Positions 9,800 through 20,130 of a stretch of 64,000 nucleotides of DNA are shown here, piece by piece. The stretch spans positions 563,908 to 627,907 of the forward strand of contig CAUYUJ010015271.1 in assembly GCA_963575745.1 (NCBI GenBank), in the 5' to 3' direction. The first letter of the stretch is position 1. Each line of letters begins with the position of its first letter. The translations under genes and the position numbers were made by a program. Source of the DNA: Prorocentrum cordatum. Lineage: Eukaryota > Sar > Dinophyceae > Prorocentrales > Prorocentraceae. The notes beneath the pieces were generated by a model. The model searched no databases and was not told the origin of the DNA. It saw nothing but the letters and a program-made list of their open reading frames with translations.

Positions 9800-10197
9800 T
9801 GACATGTTTGAGGGGGAGAGCGGTGATCAGGAGGAGATATTGGAGGATGATTTGGTAGTCGGTAGTGACCATCGGGGAGATGCGAATAGTTAAGATGAGT
9901 AGGAAGACCGAGTCGGAGTAGGAGTAAGAAAGGCGGAGGAGCACGAACAGGAGCAAGAGCACGGGCAACGTGGGAGTGCGAAAGTCTGTGAGACGCCCTA
10001 GCCCCGTTCCCAAGACAAGGCCCCAGGTCAGGACGGATCGAAGCGATTGCAGCGTTGCTGAAGATTTTTCGGAACGGAGAATGCGGAGGAGGATGAGGGG
10101 GAGGGAGGGTCGGAGTAGGAGGGTGAGGAGGGAGTGGGATCTCGCCCTCGGTGTTCGGTCAAGGGGCTGGCGGTCTCGAGCTCGCACTGAACGGATC
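9800..10197. other. Spacer between genes B and A
   Basis: Purine-rich DNA with repeated GGAGTAGGAG-like words. Open frames on the minus strand are Leu-rich readings of it with no support as a gene. Confidence 0.6.
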
Positions 10198-11903
10198 CTA
10201 CATGCAGCTTAGGTGCTCTTCCTGTTTGGAAGCCCAGTCGCGGGCCTCCTCCATCATCGATAGCGGAGGCGCCTCTACTACAGCCCCATCGGTCTCCTCG
10301 GGGTCGTCGTCGTCGACGAAAGCGCTGGGCCTCTTCTTGAGATCACGGTTGTCGGCAGCAGCAGCAGCGGGCCTCTTCCTAAGCGGGGCCTTCTCCTCGA
10401 CGTCGACTTTCTTCGAGTCTGGCACCTGGGCAGACGACGGGGAGCAAGAGTAGGATTTATTGTTTTTTACGTAGTGTTTTACGTCGTGTTTTTACGTAGT
10501 GATTTACGTATTGTTGTTTTTATAACGTATTGTGTTTATGTTGTGTTGTTACGTGTTGTTTTACGTGTTGTGTTTCTCACGTTCACTTGTTGTTTGTTTC
10601 GTAGTGTTTTTATTTGTTGCTTTGTCTCAAGGTTTAACTTTATTTTCTCACTGTTGCGAATTACCATTCCTCCTCCTGCTCCCCCCCTCGCCCTCGTCCC
10701 ACTCCTCATCCTCGTCCTTCCTCCTAGGAGCCACGTCCCTAATATTTGATTTGCTATACCGCAATCACCTTGGCGAACAGCTCGTCGCGCTTGGGATACA
10801 GGTCGTCCTTCTCGACCTTCTTCGCCACGAACTCCTCGCCGATCGTGATCATCAGCTTCACGGCGTCAAGCCTGTCGTGAAACCAGCCCGCAGGGATCGA
10901 GCAGACCTGGCGGCCGTCCAAGTACATCGAAACCTCAGGGGGCGGCATGTCGTCTGGCCCGATCCTTTGCGGTGCACCGCAAAGGATCGGGCCAGACGAC
11001 GATCGCACCAGTATCGAAGCCACCCCGCGGGGAGTGAAGGGTGCCATTCGACCTGAGCCGATCCAGCAGATGAGCGGCCGTGAGAACAACTAAGACTGGA
11101 ACTAACAGTCTCCTGTCCGCCCTGTACTTGATCTCCACGGAGGAGCCGTCGACATCTGCTGTCCATGGCAGCGTGGGCATGCCGCTGTCCGTGCTGCCTG
11201 CAGGTGCCGCCGCTGGCCTCTTCATGGGTGCGGCAGCTTCATCTGTGGCTGCAGGCTTTCGAAGATTGCCGCCCGCTGTACCGTTGTATTCGTCGCAAGT
11301 GCAGTCCACAATGGAGTACTCGAACCCGTCATCCCACACAGCAATTATAGGGTCATCTCCATCACCATCAGTTTTATATTTTGTTGCATAATCCTTGTTC
11401 TTTGACGGGCGCTTGGGGTCTGAGCGGTAAGCTTTGCGCACCTCTTCCATCCAATCAACTTTCCAATCGTAGTCCTCATCTTCCTCATCGTCCTGCTGCT
11501 CTTCACCCTGTAGATCGGACCATAGAGGCCGAACCCAATTCGGGATTGAGGTAGATGTAATTGCTTGCATGATGTGGCGGAACTGGACGAACATCCGTTT
11601 CGATTGTGTATCAGACCAGTCCTCGGCATGCTCCACTTGTTTGAACCAGCTTTTTATCGGATCTGTCTCAATAAGTTTGTCGAAACCTGCTTTGAGTTCA
11701 TCCCTTCGGAACACCAGCCGTCCATTACCAAATGTTTTACCCATCTCTGCGTACATTTTGAAATGTGGTGTGATCTCTTTCGGTTGCCGCGGGCATCCAA
11801 TTTTTTCTCCGTAGGTAATGAATTGTATGCGATCAACATATTTACGAAGCATCTTGGCAAACTCATCTGGATCAAGATCGGCTCTTCTTCGCGAGCCTGC
11901 CAT
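10198..11903 (-). CDS. Gene B: basic KRPAA-motif protein of unknown function, three exons
   Basis: The start is ATG at 11901-11903 (MAGSRRRADLD), after a spliced-leader relict. Exon 1 runs from 11903 to about 11090 (donor not resolved), exon 2 is 10934-10769 and exon 3 is 10425-10198. The 343-bp intron between exons 2 and 3 is GT-AG, phase 0, AAG|GTGATT to CCCAG|GTGCC, so DELFAK joins VPDSKKVDVEEK. The intron before exon 2 ends CTGAG|GTTTCG and holds a 52-bp perfect palindrome. The protein has an N-terminal alpha-helical region, an acidic stretch (EEQQDDEEDED) and Ala/Pro-rich linkers with MKRPAAAP, RKRPAAAA and KKRPSAF, and ends HLSCM. No domain is recognised. The KRPAA words resemble linkers common in dinoflagellate proteins and may aid nuclear import. 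Confidence 0.6.
10457..10640. repeat. TTTTACGTAGTG repeats in the second intron of gene B
   Basis: About a dozen imperfect copies of TTTACGTAGTGTT or TTACGTGTTGTT, T-rich on the plus strand and inside the predicted intron. Confidence 0.8.
10950..11001. repeat. 52-bp perfect palindrome in the first intron of gene B
   Basis: Arms 10950-10975 and 10976-11001 are exact reverse complements with no spacer (centre GCGGTGCACCGC). On the minus strand the hairpin base lies 13 bp upstream of the 3' splice-site AG at 10936-10935, almost the same spacing as in gene C. Confidence 0.95.
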
Positions 11904-11943
11904 TCTCGAGAGTCTGCCCCATGGAATGCACGAAATCACACTT

Positions 11944-11969
11944 TGAGCCACAACCTGGCAACGGTGCAC
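11944..11969 (-). other. Spliced-leader relict upstream of gene B
   Basis: On the minus strand CCGTTGCCAGGTTGTGGCTC is followed by AAAG. It aligns with the leader with three substitutions and two or three short insertions, and ends about 40 bp before the gene B ATG. Confidence 0.6.
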
Positions 11970-12193
11970 CAACCTCGATACGAATGCCTTTTCGCATGAC
12001 TCCTTTTCCTCCTCTCACTTCCTCTCCTCTTGGGATTGCGTTTCTTTGGGACCCCAGGGGCGCTCCCGTGTGGAAAAAACGCAATGGGCTGTCTTCTGGC
12101 TGATCGTCTAAAACATCTTCCCCCCATCCTCTTCCTCCCTCCTCCTCCTCCTCCCCCTCCTCCTCCCCCTCCTCCTCCTTTTTGTATTTTTCC
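11970..12193. repeat. Spacer with CCT microsatellite near the right end
   Basis: 12120-12180 is an imperfect CCT array that mirrors the array at the left end. No gene. Confidence 0.75.
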
Positions 12194-12214
12194 ACGTTGC
12201 CATTTTGGCTCAAG
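12194..12214 (+). other. Relict spliced leader in the right end, pointing outward
   Basis: The plus strand reads ACGTTGCCATTTTGGCTCAA plus G, two mismatches from the spliced-leader consensus over 21 bases. It is followed by CATCCGCTGCGG, the inverted counterpart of a motif beside the left-end leaders, so the leader belongs to the extended inverted repeat. Confidence 0.8.
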
Positions 12215-12329
12215 TCATCCGCTGCGGATATGCGCTACGTTTCCACTGGCCTTGGGTCCAATATCGGGACCGACCATGCGTCACTTATGCCATATATAAT
12301 GGCGCGTCGTTTGCATGTACTTACATGCA

Positions 12330-12412
12330 TATAATGTAACGTATATATCGCACTTCTTATTTTAAGAAACATAAGTACGCTTCTTATCTTTAAGAAGCGA
12401 AGGACCTCCAGG
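12330..12412. repeat. Right terminal inverted repeat of the 9.5-kb element
   Basis: Inverted copy of the left end. The outer 35 bp are identical; inner parts differ by a few substitutions and a short insertion. It carries the same CTTCTTA/TAAGAAG hairpins. Looser similarity to the left end resumes at the spliced-leader-like sequences and the adjoining CCGCAGCGGATG motif. Confidence 0.85.
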
Positions 12413-13543
12413 TGGGGCCCCGCGCCGCCGGGCTAGAAGCATTCCGCGCTCACCTGCAACATGTTTGGCATGTCCGTGCTCGGATTCCTGGCTCAGCTGG
12501 AGCAGCCGCCGCCAGAGGTCTTGAAGGCGGAGGCTCAATCCGTCCGAAAATCCGCAGCGGGCCCCACGAACTGGATTATCCCGGAGGACTGCTGGCACCT
12601 GCGGGAGTCTTGCGGGCAGGCGCGGTCCTTCGCATCCTTGCGCTACTTGGCACATGCGGCCCAAATCCTGGCGGCTTGTTGGGGGCAGCTGGGATCCGGC
12701 AGCCTGGGGCGGAGCAAGAGGGCGGCGCATCTTGAAACTTTATCGGGCCAAACAGACTTCCCAGTGAGACGGGCTCGATGGGCGGACTGGCATGGGCGTT
12801 CCCACGCGCGGGCGCTCGCAGCGGCAATGGAAAACTTGAGGCCCCTCGGCATTCGGAGGACAGATGTCGAAGACGCCCTCGCTCGGAGTCCGCGGCCATG
12901 GGCGCCCCAGGTGGCCAAGCGAGTGCAGAAGGGCTTCCAGAGGGAGGTGTACCGCCGGATTGCGGCCGCACGAGCGCCGAACCCAGAAGTGCGCATGCGA
13001 TGCAAGTTGACGCGGTGGCTGCTGCCTGGGTATCCAGCGCGGACGTCCCGACAGTTATGGCGAAACCTCCAGCGCCTCCAGACGTTGGTGGCGCCTCGTG
13101 CGAGCGCGGCCTGCCTCAGCACACTCTGGAACAGGTGGACCACGGCGCGCAGATTTCAAGTTCGCGGGGCGACGCGCTTCATATCCTGGTTGGGCTGCGG
13201 GCCCGGTCGGGAGGACAGCGTGGAGCATTACCTCCGGTGCCCATCAGTCCAGGCCGTGGCTGCTCGTGAACTCCGCCTTCGAGCATGCGACTGGGAGCAT
13301 TTATTACTTGCCGGGAGCGACGTCGATGACGAATCCCTCGCGCGTCTCGCCTTGTTGGCGCGCGCGGCCCACAGCGCGTTCAACTTGTTTCATCGCCGGG
13401 ACCACCCTCCAACAGCAGTGATAGCACAGCAGGCCCTCCTCCAGAATTGTCTGAGTGGGGCGCAGGGCCACGCGGCCAGCGCTCGAGTGCTTGACGGTCG
13501 ATGGGCTCTTCGGCCATCGCAGCGACGCCGATTACTGCAGTGA
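12413..13543 (+). pseudogene. LINE C-terminal domain with Cys/His motif
   Basis: The frame resumes the LINE at Trp-Gly-Pro after the inserted element and runs to 13543, with one TAG at 12434. It contains MFGMSVLGFLAQLEQPP, then NWIIPEDCWHLRES, the post-reverse-transcriptase region of this LINE family. Further on lie LWNRWTTARRFQ and the Cys/His block GCGPGREDSVEHYLRCP, whose spacing C...D-S-x-E-H-Y-x-x-C-P matches the terminal zinc-knuckle-like domain of dinoflagellate LINEs. The stop follows RRRLLQ. This places the 3' end of the LINE coding region 1.1 kb from the insertion site. Confidence 0.8.
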
Positions 13544-14389
13544 AGTTCATGCCTCTCCTTCCTCGCCTCTGCCTCCTTTCGGTTAGTTCCTCGAGTGCGG
13601 AGCCTTGCCCCTGGGGGTGGGGTAGGCTCCTTTTTTCCCGAATCGTTGCATGTCTGGGCGCGCCTAGATTCCTGCCACGCGCGGTGGCGGTCCTGCGAAC
13701 GAAGGCTAGTTCGCTTCATTGTTGCTCTCTTCTTCTGCCTCCTCCCCCTCCCTCCTCCGCCGGCCGGCCCGAGTCCGGAGCGATTGGGTTTTTTTCGCCC
13801 CCCCCCCCCCCGCGGTGCGCGCATTATATAAATGGCTGGCTGGCCATCGCGTCAGCGCTCTCAACGCGATTCACAGGTTTCCCCTCTCGTCGTTCTTCCT
13901 CCTCTCCCTTGTGGCGCTGATACATTCTAGGGCCCATTCGCATCGCCCGATGCGTCTTCCCCGCATTTCGGGGCCGCAATTAGTGACACGGCTGGCCGCT
14001 GTCTTAGGGGGGCAGGATTTGTCCGCCCCAGCCGCGCGGCGTGCAGCTTCGACGTCCGCTCCCATCTTGCCCCTTTTTCTCCTCCTCCGCGCCGGCCGGC
14101 CGAGAAAGGGGGGAGCTCGCCACAAACTTGTTCTACCGCGACAGGGTGGCATCAGAAAAAATAGAGCTATAGAGCTGTAGGGCCACAGGGCTATAGGGCC
14201 ATTGGGCTATAAGGCTGCACGGCGCACCCGGGCACCCGGGCACCCCCGGACGCGCCCGGGCACCCGGGCACGCGGGCGCCCCCGGGCACCCGGGCACCCG
14301 GGCGCGCCGCGAAAATCGGCGGCAAACTCAATTTGGCCATATGAATCCGCTAGGACCCCTACAGAGGCAAGCTCTGATTGGGGAATTAG
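13544..14389. other. LINE 3' flank and GC-rich low-complexity DNA
   Basis: Pyrimidine-rich and C-run sequence with no supported gene. 14160-14210 repeats GGGCTATAG-like words and 14215-14312 is a CACCCGGG minisatellite. A poly(A) tail for the LINE is not visible. Confidence 0.6.
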
Positions 14390-16165
14390 GCGTGCGGGAC
14401 GCATGCGGGCGGCCCCATTGGGGGCTTCGCTGGAGCTCCCTATGGGGCCGCGAAGCGTTGTGCAGGGTGGGCGAAAATGCCAAATGGAATATGGAGGACG
14501 CGTGCGGGCGGCCCCACTGGGGGCTTCGGTGGGGCTCCTTATGGGGCCGCGAAGCGCTGTGCTGGGCCTGTGAAAATGCCAAACGGGGTGTGGGCGGCGC
14601 ATGCGGGCGGCCCCTGTGGGGGACGCACGCGGGCGGCCCCAGTGGGGGCTTCGGTGGGGCTCTCTATGGGGCCGCGAAGCGCTGCACTGGGCGGGTGAAA
14701 ATGCCAGCGGGCGGTCCTGCTGGGGGCCTCGGTCGGGCTCCCGATTGGGCCACGAAGCGCTGTACTGGGTGGGTGAAAATGCCAAATTGGATGTGGGGGG
14801 CGCATGCGGGCGGTCCCACTGGGGGCTTCGGTGGAGCTCCCTATGGGGCCGCGAAGCACTGTGCTGGGTGTGTGTCAATGCCAAGTTGGGCGTGGAGGGC
14901 GCATGCGGGCGCTTCCATTGGGGGCTTCGGTTGGCCTCCCTATGGGGCCACGAAGCGAGTTACTGGGTGGGTGAAAATGACAAATCGGATGTGGGGGGCG
15001 CATGCGGGCGGCCCCAGTGGGGGCTTCGGTGGAGCTCCCTATGGGGCCACGAAGCGCTCTGCTGGGTGGGTGACAATGCCAATTTGGGTGTAGGGAACGC
15101 ACGCGGGCGGTACCACTGGGGGCTTCGGTGGGGTTCCCGGTTGGTCCACGAAGCGTCGTACTCGGTGAATGAAAATGCCAAATCCGGTGTGGGGGACGCA
15201 TGTGGGCGGTACCACGGGGGGCTTCGGTGGAGCTCCCGATGGGGTCTCGAAGCACTGTACTGGGCGTGTGAAAATGCCAAACTGGGCGTGGGGGACGCAC
15301 GCGGGCGGTCCCACTGGGGGCTTCGGTGGAGCTCCCTAGGGGGCCACGAAAAGATGTACTGGGTGGGTGAAAATGCCAAAGCGGATGTGGGGGACGCATG
15401 CGGGCGGTCCCACTGGGGGCTTCGGTGGAGCTCCCTATGGGGCCACGAAGCGCTCTGCTGGGTGGGTGACGATGGCAAATTTGATGTGGGGGACGCATGC
15501 GGGCGGTCCCACTGGGGGCTTCGGTGGAGCTCCCTATGGGGCCGCGAAGCACTGTGCTGGGTGGGTGTCAATGCCAAGTTGGGTGCGGGGGACGCATGCG
15601 GATGCTCCCATTGGGGGCTTCGGTCGGCCTCCCTATGGGGCCACGAAGCGCGTTACTGGGTGGGTGAAAATGCCAAATCGGATGTGGGGGACGCATGTGG
15701 GCGGTACCACTGGGGGCTTCGGTGGAGTTCCTTATGGGGCCACGAAGCGCTCTGCTGGGCGGGTGACGATGCCAAATTGGATGTGGGGGACGCATGCGGG
15801 CGGTCCCACTGGGGGTTTCGGTGGGGCTCCCGATCGGGCCGCGAAGCGTGTACTGGGGGGATATAATGCCAAATTTGATGTGGGGGACGCATGTGGGCGG
15901 TGCCACTGGTTTCGGTGGAGCTCCCTATGGGGTCACGAAGCGATGCATTGGGTGGGTGAAAATACTAAATTATGCGTGGGGGGGGCGCATGCGGGCGGTC
16001 CCACTGGGGGCTTCGGTGGAGCTCCCTATGCGGCCACGAAGCGCTGTATTGGGAGGGTGAAAATGCCAAATCGGGTGTGGGTGACGCATGCGGGCGGTCC
16101 CACTGGGGGCTTCGGTGGGGCTCCCTATGTGGCCACGAAACGCTGTGCTGGGTGGGTGAAACGCA
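14390..16165. repeat. Satellite A, 99-bp tandem array
   Basis: About 18 units sharing GCATGCGGGCGG, CTTCGGTGGAGCTCCCTATG and GGGCCACGAAGCGCTGTACT. Unit starts at 15394 and 15493 show the 99-bp period. Since 99 is a multiple of three, units stay open in several frames and yield long spurious frames on both strands. Confidence 0.9.
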
Positions 16166-16879
16166 TGGAAGAAGGAGGAGGGAAGGGGAGGAGGAGGAGA
16201 GGAGGAGAAAAGGAAAGGAGTGCGGGGACCGTTTCTTCAAAACGAGGACCCAACACCACAGGATGGTTGGGAAAAACGAGTGCTCGCGGCGCTGATGCGG
16301 CAGTCGCAGTTTGATTCGAAAGGGACCCACCTTCCATGAGTGAAGTTGTTTCAAAGTTTCGACGCGAGGGCTACGCTCATGCGACAAGCACATGTTGAAC
16401 AAAAAGGCCCGCCCTCCATCCGTGAAGACCGAACAAAGTTGTCAAGACGAATGTGCGCGGCGCTGGGGCGAGTATCGCATTTTGAAAAAGACCCGCCCTC
16501 CATGTGCGCAACTCCTGCGAACTTGACAAACGAATGCGCGCGACGGTAAAGCGAGAAACATTTGTTGCAAAGGAGCCGCCCTCCATCTTCAAAGCTCTTT
16601 CACATGTTTGGAACGAAAACGCGCGGAGCTAGAGCGACACTTACATTTGACAAGGACCCGCCTCCCATCCGTCCGAATATTCTCAAACGTTTGAAACGGA
16701 TGCGCGCGACGCTCCAGCGAGAGCCGAATTCTGAATAGAACCAGCCCTCCATCCGCGAAGCAGTCGCAAGGTTTTGAAACGAACGTGCGCGACGCTACGT
16801 CGTTAACCACATCTTGAAGACAATTATCCTGGCGAAGGACCCAGCAATATGCAGTTGTAAGTACCGCAATTACGAATAT
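16166..16879. repeat. Satellite B, ~84-bp degenerate tandem array, with junction block
   Basis: After a GGA run and the block CTTCAAAACGAGGACCCAAC (about 16234-16253), units recur near 16325, 16410, 16494, 16578, 16659 and 16745. Each carries CCCGCCCTCCATCCGTGAAG and a downstream TGCGCGACGC word, with much divergence. Confidence 0.8.
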
Positions 16880-18420
16880 CTTCTTCGGTGGCGTTCCCTA
16901 TGGGGCCACGAAGCGCTGTACTGGGTGGGTGTAACGCAGGGAGCAAGGGCTATGCTGGGTGGTGGCTGACGCATGCGGGCGGTGCCACTGGGACCTTCGC
17001 TGGAGCTCCATTTGGGGCCACGAAGCGATGTACTGGGTGGGCTAAGCGCAGGGAACAAGGGCTGTGGCAGGCGGTGGCCGGCGCATGCGGGCGGTGCCAG
17101 TGGGACCTTCGGTGGAGCTCCCTATGGGGCTACGAAGCGTTGTACTGGGTGGGTGAAACGCAGGGAGCAAGGGCTGTGCTGGGTGGTGGCGGACGCATGC
17201 GGGCGATGCCACTGGGACCTTCGCTGGAGCCCCTTATTTGGCCACGAAGCGCTGTACTGGGTGGGTGAAACGCAGGGAGCAAGGGCTGTGCTGGGTGGTG
17301 GCTGACGCATGCGGGCGGTGCCACTGGGACCTTCGGTGGAGCTCCATTTGGGGCCACGAAACGATGTACTGGGTGGGCGAAGCGCAGGGAGCAAGGGCTG
17401 TGCTAGGCGGTGGCCGGCGCATGCGGGCGGTGCCAGTGGGACCTTCGGTGGAGCTCCCTATGGGGCTACGAAGCGTTGTACTGGGTGGGTGAAACGCAGG
17501 GAGGAGGGGGCGGAGGGCCACGAAACGCTGTACTGAGTGGGGGGGGGCGCATGCGGACGGTGGACCTGGAACTTTCGGTGGAGCTTCCTATGGGGCCACG
17601 AAACGTTGTACTGGGTGGGCGAAGCGCAGGGAGGAGGAGGAGGAGGAGGAGGAGGAGGAGGGCCACGAACAGCTGTACTGGGTGGGGGGACGCATGCGGA
17701 CGGTAGACCTGCAACCTTCGGTGGAGCTCCCTATGGGGCGACGAAGCGCTGTACTGGGTGGGTGAAACGCAAGGAACAGGGGGAGGAGGGCCACGAAACG
17801 CTGTACTGGGTGGGGGGGGCGCATGCGGACGGTAGACCTGGAACCTTCGGTGGAGCTCCCTATGGGGCCACGAAACGTGTATTGGGTGGTGAAACGCAAG
17901 GAGGAGGGGGAGGAAGGCCACGAATCGCCGTACTGGGTGGGGGGGGCGCATGCGGACGGTAGACTTGGAACCTTCGGTGGAGCTCCCTATGGGGCCACGA
18001 AGCGTTGTACTGGGTGGGTGAAACGCAGGGAGGAGGGGGACGAAATGCTTTACTGGGTGGGGGGGACGCATGCGGACTGTAGACCTGGAACCTTCGGTGG
18101 AGCTCCCTATGGGGCCACGAAACTTTGTATTGGGTGGGTGAAACGCAAGCAGGAGGGGGAGGAGGGCCACGAAACGCTGTACTGGGTGGGGGGGACGCAT
18201 GCGGACGGTAGACCTGCAACCTTCGGTGGAGCTCCCTATGCGGCCACAAAGCGCTGTACTGGGTGGGTGAAACGCAGGGAGGAGGGGGAGGAGGGCCACG
18301 AAACGCTGTATTGGGTGTGGGGGACGCATGCGGACGGTAGACCTGGAACCTTCGGTGGAGCTCCCTATGGGGCCACGAAGCGCTGTACTGGGTGGGGGGG
18401 ACGCATGCGGACGGTAGGGA
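16880..18420. repeat. Satellite A variant, 112-bp then 120-129-bp units
   Basis: Same core as satellite A, but GCATGC words at 16971, 17083, 17195 and 17307 are 112 bp apart. Later units (for example 18068, 18197, 18326) are 120 to 129 bp, lengthened by GGA runs. This marks a second amplification of the same core with longer spacers. Confidence 0.9.
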
Positions 18421-18830
18421 TGAGGGGGAGGAGGAGAGCAGGACAGGAACGCGGGGACCGTCTCTTCAAAACGAGGACCCAACAACACATGTTGGTTGGG
18501 AGAAAAAGGACCCGCCCTCTATCCGTGACGCTCTGGCACATTTTGAAGACGAGCGTGCGCGACGCGATAACCACATCCTGGAAAGGATCCGACCTCCATC
18601 CGTGAAGCTGTTACAAGTTTTGAGCCCGAGTCTGCGCGTCGCACAGGCGATAACCACACTATGAAAAAGGACCTGCCCTCCGTCCGTGAAGCTCTGTGAA
18701 ACTTTGAAGATCGACGAATGTGCGCGGCGCTATGACCATGGCCTCATGTTGAAAGAGGTTCGCCCTCCATACGTGATACTGTTGCACGTGTTTGAGACGA
18801 GGTTGCGCGGCTCTGAGGCGAGAGCCGCAT
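18421..18830. repeat. Satellite B, second array, ~85-bp units
   Basis: It starts with the same junction block (CTTCAAAACGAGGACCCAAC near 18464) and then units near 18503, 18589, 18674 and 18759. The order A-block-B therefore occurs twice. Confidence 0.8.
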
Positions 18831-19322
18831 TTTCGCCAGAAGGCGGTGGGGGGCATACCATCTCCAGGGGGCCGCCTCCCCTCCCCGGCCGCTGGGCCCC
18901 TCCCCGCGACGGCAGCAGCCCAAAAGTGCGCCCCGGCTCCTCGGCCATGGAGGGCCTTGCGGCGGGCACGCCGCCCGGCGCCGTGGCCTCGCCGCGCAGG
19001 CCTCCCGGCCCCGCATCCCGTGTTCTGTCGAAGCTTCTTGCGGCGATTCATCGCCGCTCGTGCTCCGGGCGGGGCAGGATCTGTCCCCCCGGGCCGGCCT
19101 GCAACGCTGCACGTAGGTCCGGGAGCCTCGAGACGGGGGTCAATGCAAACGGGGGTCAGCGAGAGCGCCCGATCTTGCAGGATCCTGCAGGGCCAGGGTC
19201 GCATTGGCCCGGGCTCGGGCGCGGGATCATCCAGCATCTTGCAGGCTCGTTCGCAGTGACCCAGGCTTGGGTGCAGGATTTTGCAGGATTCTGCAGGGCC
19301 TGACTGCCCCGGGTCTGGACTG
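18831..19322. other. GC-rich DNA without a supported gene
   Basis: 19165-19305 contains several TTGCAGGAT(C/T)CTGCAGGGCC words. Nothing else is identifiable. Confidence 0.5.
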
Positions 19323-19324
19323 TA

Positions 19325-19552
19325 AGTCGGGCCTGTCCCTCTACAGGAGGAACATTCAAAAATAGGAAGAAATAGTCTGGGGACGATGTTTGGAGTATAT
19401 TTGTTTTCGGCAATTTCGGAATTTTTCTGGAGTGTGTTTTACTTTGCGTCCAGAATCCGCACCACAGCCACCAACGGCGCACCACAGCCACCATGCCTGT
19501 CTATAACAAGACTATGCTTGAATATTCCTCCTGTAGAGGGACAGGCCCGACT
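19325..19552. mobile_element. 228-bp MITE with TA target duplication
   Basis: The ends AGTCGGGCCTGTCCCTCTAC are inverted repeats 35 bp long with one mismatch. TA flanks both sides (19323-19324 and 19553-19554). The interior is too short to code. Size, terminal repeats and TA duplication fit a non-autonomous Tc1/mariner-type element. Confidence 0.8.
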
Positions 19553-20130
19553 TAAGGCAAAGCTTGGACCACGTCATTGGACCATGCGTTCCCCCGGCCG
19601 CTGTGGAAGCCTTTCGGGGAGCACGTGGGGAGGAAGAGGAGGATGAGGAGAGGGAGGAAAAGATGAGAAGGATGAGGAGACCTCCTGAGAGCGTCTTGGG
19701 TCATTCTTGGGGCCTCCTGGGAGCATCCTTGGGGCCTCTTGGAGGCCTCTTGTGGGCCTCCTTGGGCCTCTTGGCGGCCTCTTTGGCAGTCTTACGGTGT
19801 GCCTGACCCGTCTGACGCCGTCGAAAGCCGTCTTGGGAGGTTCTCTGGGCAGTCTTGAGGCCCTCTTGGGCGCTTCGGGGTTGTCTTGAAGCCCATCTTG
19901 GGCGTCTTGGAGTCCTCTTAGGCCGTCTTGGCGCCCTTCGGGGACCGTCTTGTGAGCCTCTTGCGCCGTCATCTTGGCTGTCTTGGAGGCCATGTTGGCC
20001 CTCTTGGAGGCCATCTTGGGGCAGTCTTGGGGTATCTTGGGCAGTCATGGGGCCATCTTGGAGGCCTCTTGGGCGATCTTGGGGGCCTCTTGGGCCGTCT
20101 TGGGCCGTCGGATGGCCAAAAACAACAAAT
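19553..20130 (+). repeat. Dispersed CTTGGGGGCC-rich repeat
   Basis: 19690-20130 is built from degenerate words such as CTTGGAGGCCATCTTGGGGC. It ends GGCCGTCGGATGGCC, followed by AAAAACAACAAATGCCACAA. The last 170 bp align closely with 32880-33045, so it is a discrete dispersed unit with a defined 3' end. Confidence 0.75.

Larger units (their letters stand above)
2897..12412. mobile_element. 9.5-kb terminal-inverted-repeat element carrying four minus-strand genes
   Basis: Both ends begin CCTGGAGGTCCTTCGCTTCT and continue as inverted repeats for 60 to 80 bp. TG flanks each end (2895-2896 and 12413-12414), a putative 2-bp target duplication. Deleting the element and one TG restores the disrupted LINE codon by codon, which fixes the borders independently of the repeats. 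Inside lie genes B, A, C and T, all on the minus strand, each with a spliced-leader-like sequence upstream, and purine/pyrimidine microsatellites near both ends. T resembles DDE transposases of the tnp2/Plavaka sort, but those families normally make 3-bp or 5-bp duplications, so assignment to a known superfamily is open. B, A and C may be accessory genes or captured cargo. Confidence 0.8.
419..13543 (+). mobile_element. Decayed non-LTR retrotransposon (LINE), interrupted by a nested 9.5-kb element
   Basis: Pieces of one LINE lie in order on the plus strand: endonuclease N-terminus (419-743), endonuclease and reverse transcriptase (744-2896), and C-terminal domain (12413-13543). Coordinates 2897-12412 belong to an inserted element, not the LINE. 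The copy is dead: TGA replaces an expected Trp codon at about 653-655, there are frame changes near 743, 2497, 2707 and 2787, and a TAG lies at 12434. The left piece ends in frame at Arg-Thr-Leu plus TG; the right piece begins TG-G, giving Trp, so the two halves join without loss. No poly(A) tail is evident downstream of 13543. Confidence 0.85.

Noticed and set aside
14601-15866. A 421-codon open frame and several antisense frames over satellite A
   Set aside because: The 99-bp unit is a multiple of three, so any stop-free frame stays open across the array; the units drift like non-coding satellite.
14401-18410. Possible CRISPR array because of regular repeats
   Set aside because: Repeats are contiguous, degenerate 84-129-bp satellite units without unique spacers, and the genome is eukaryotic.
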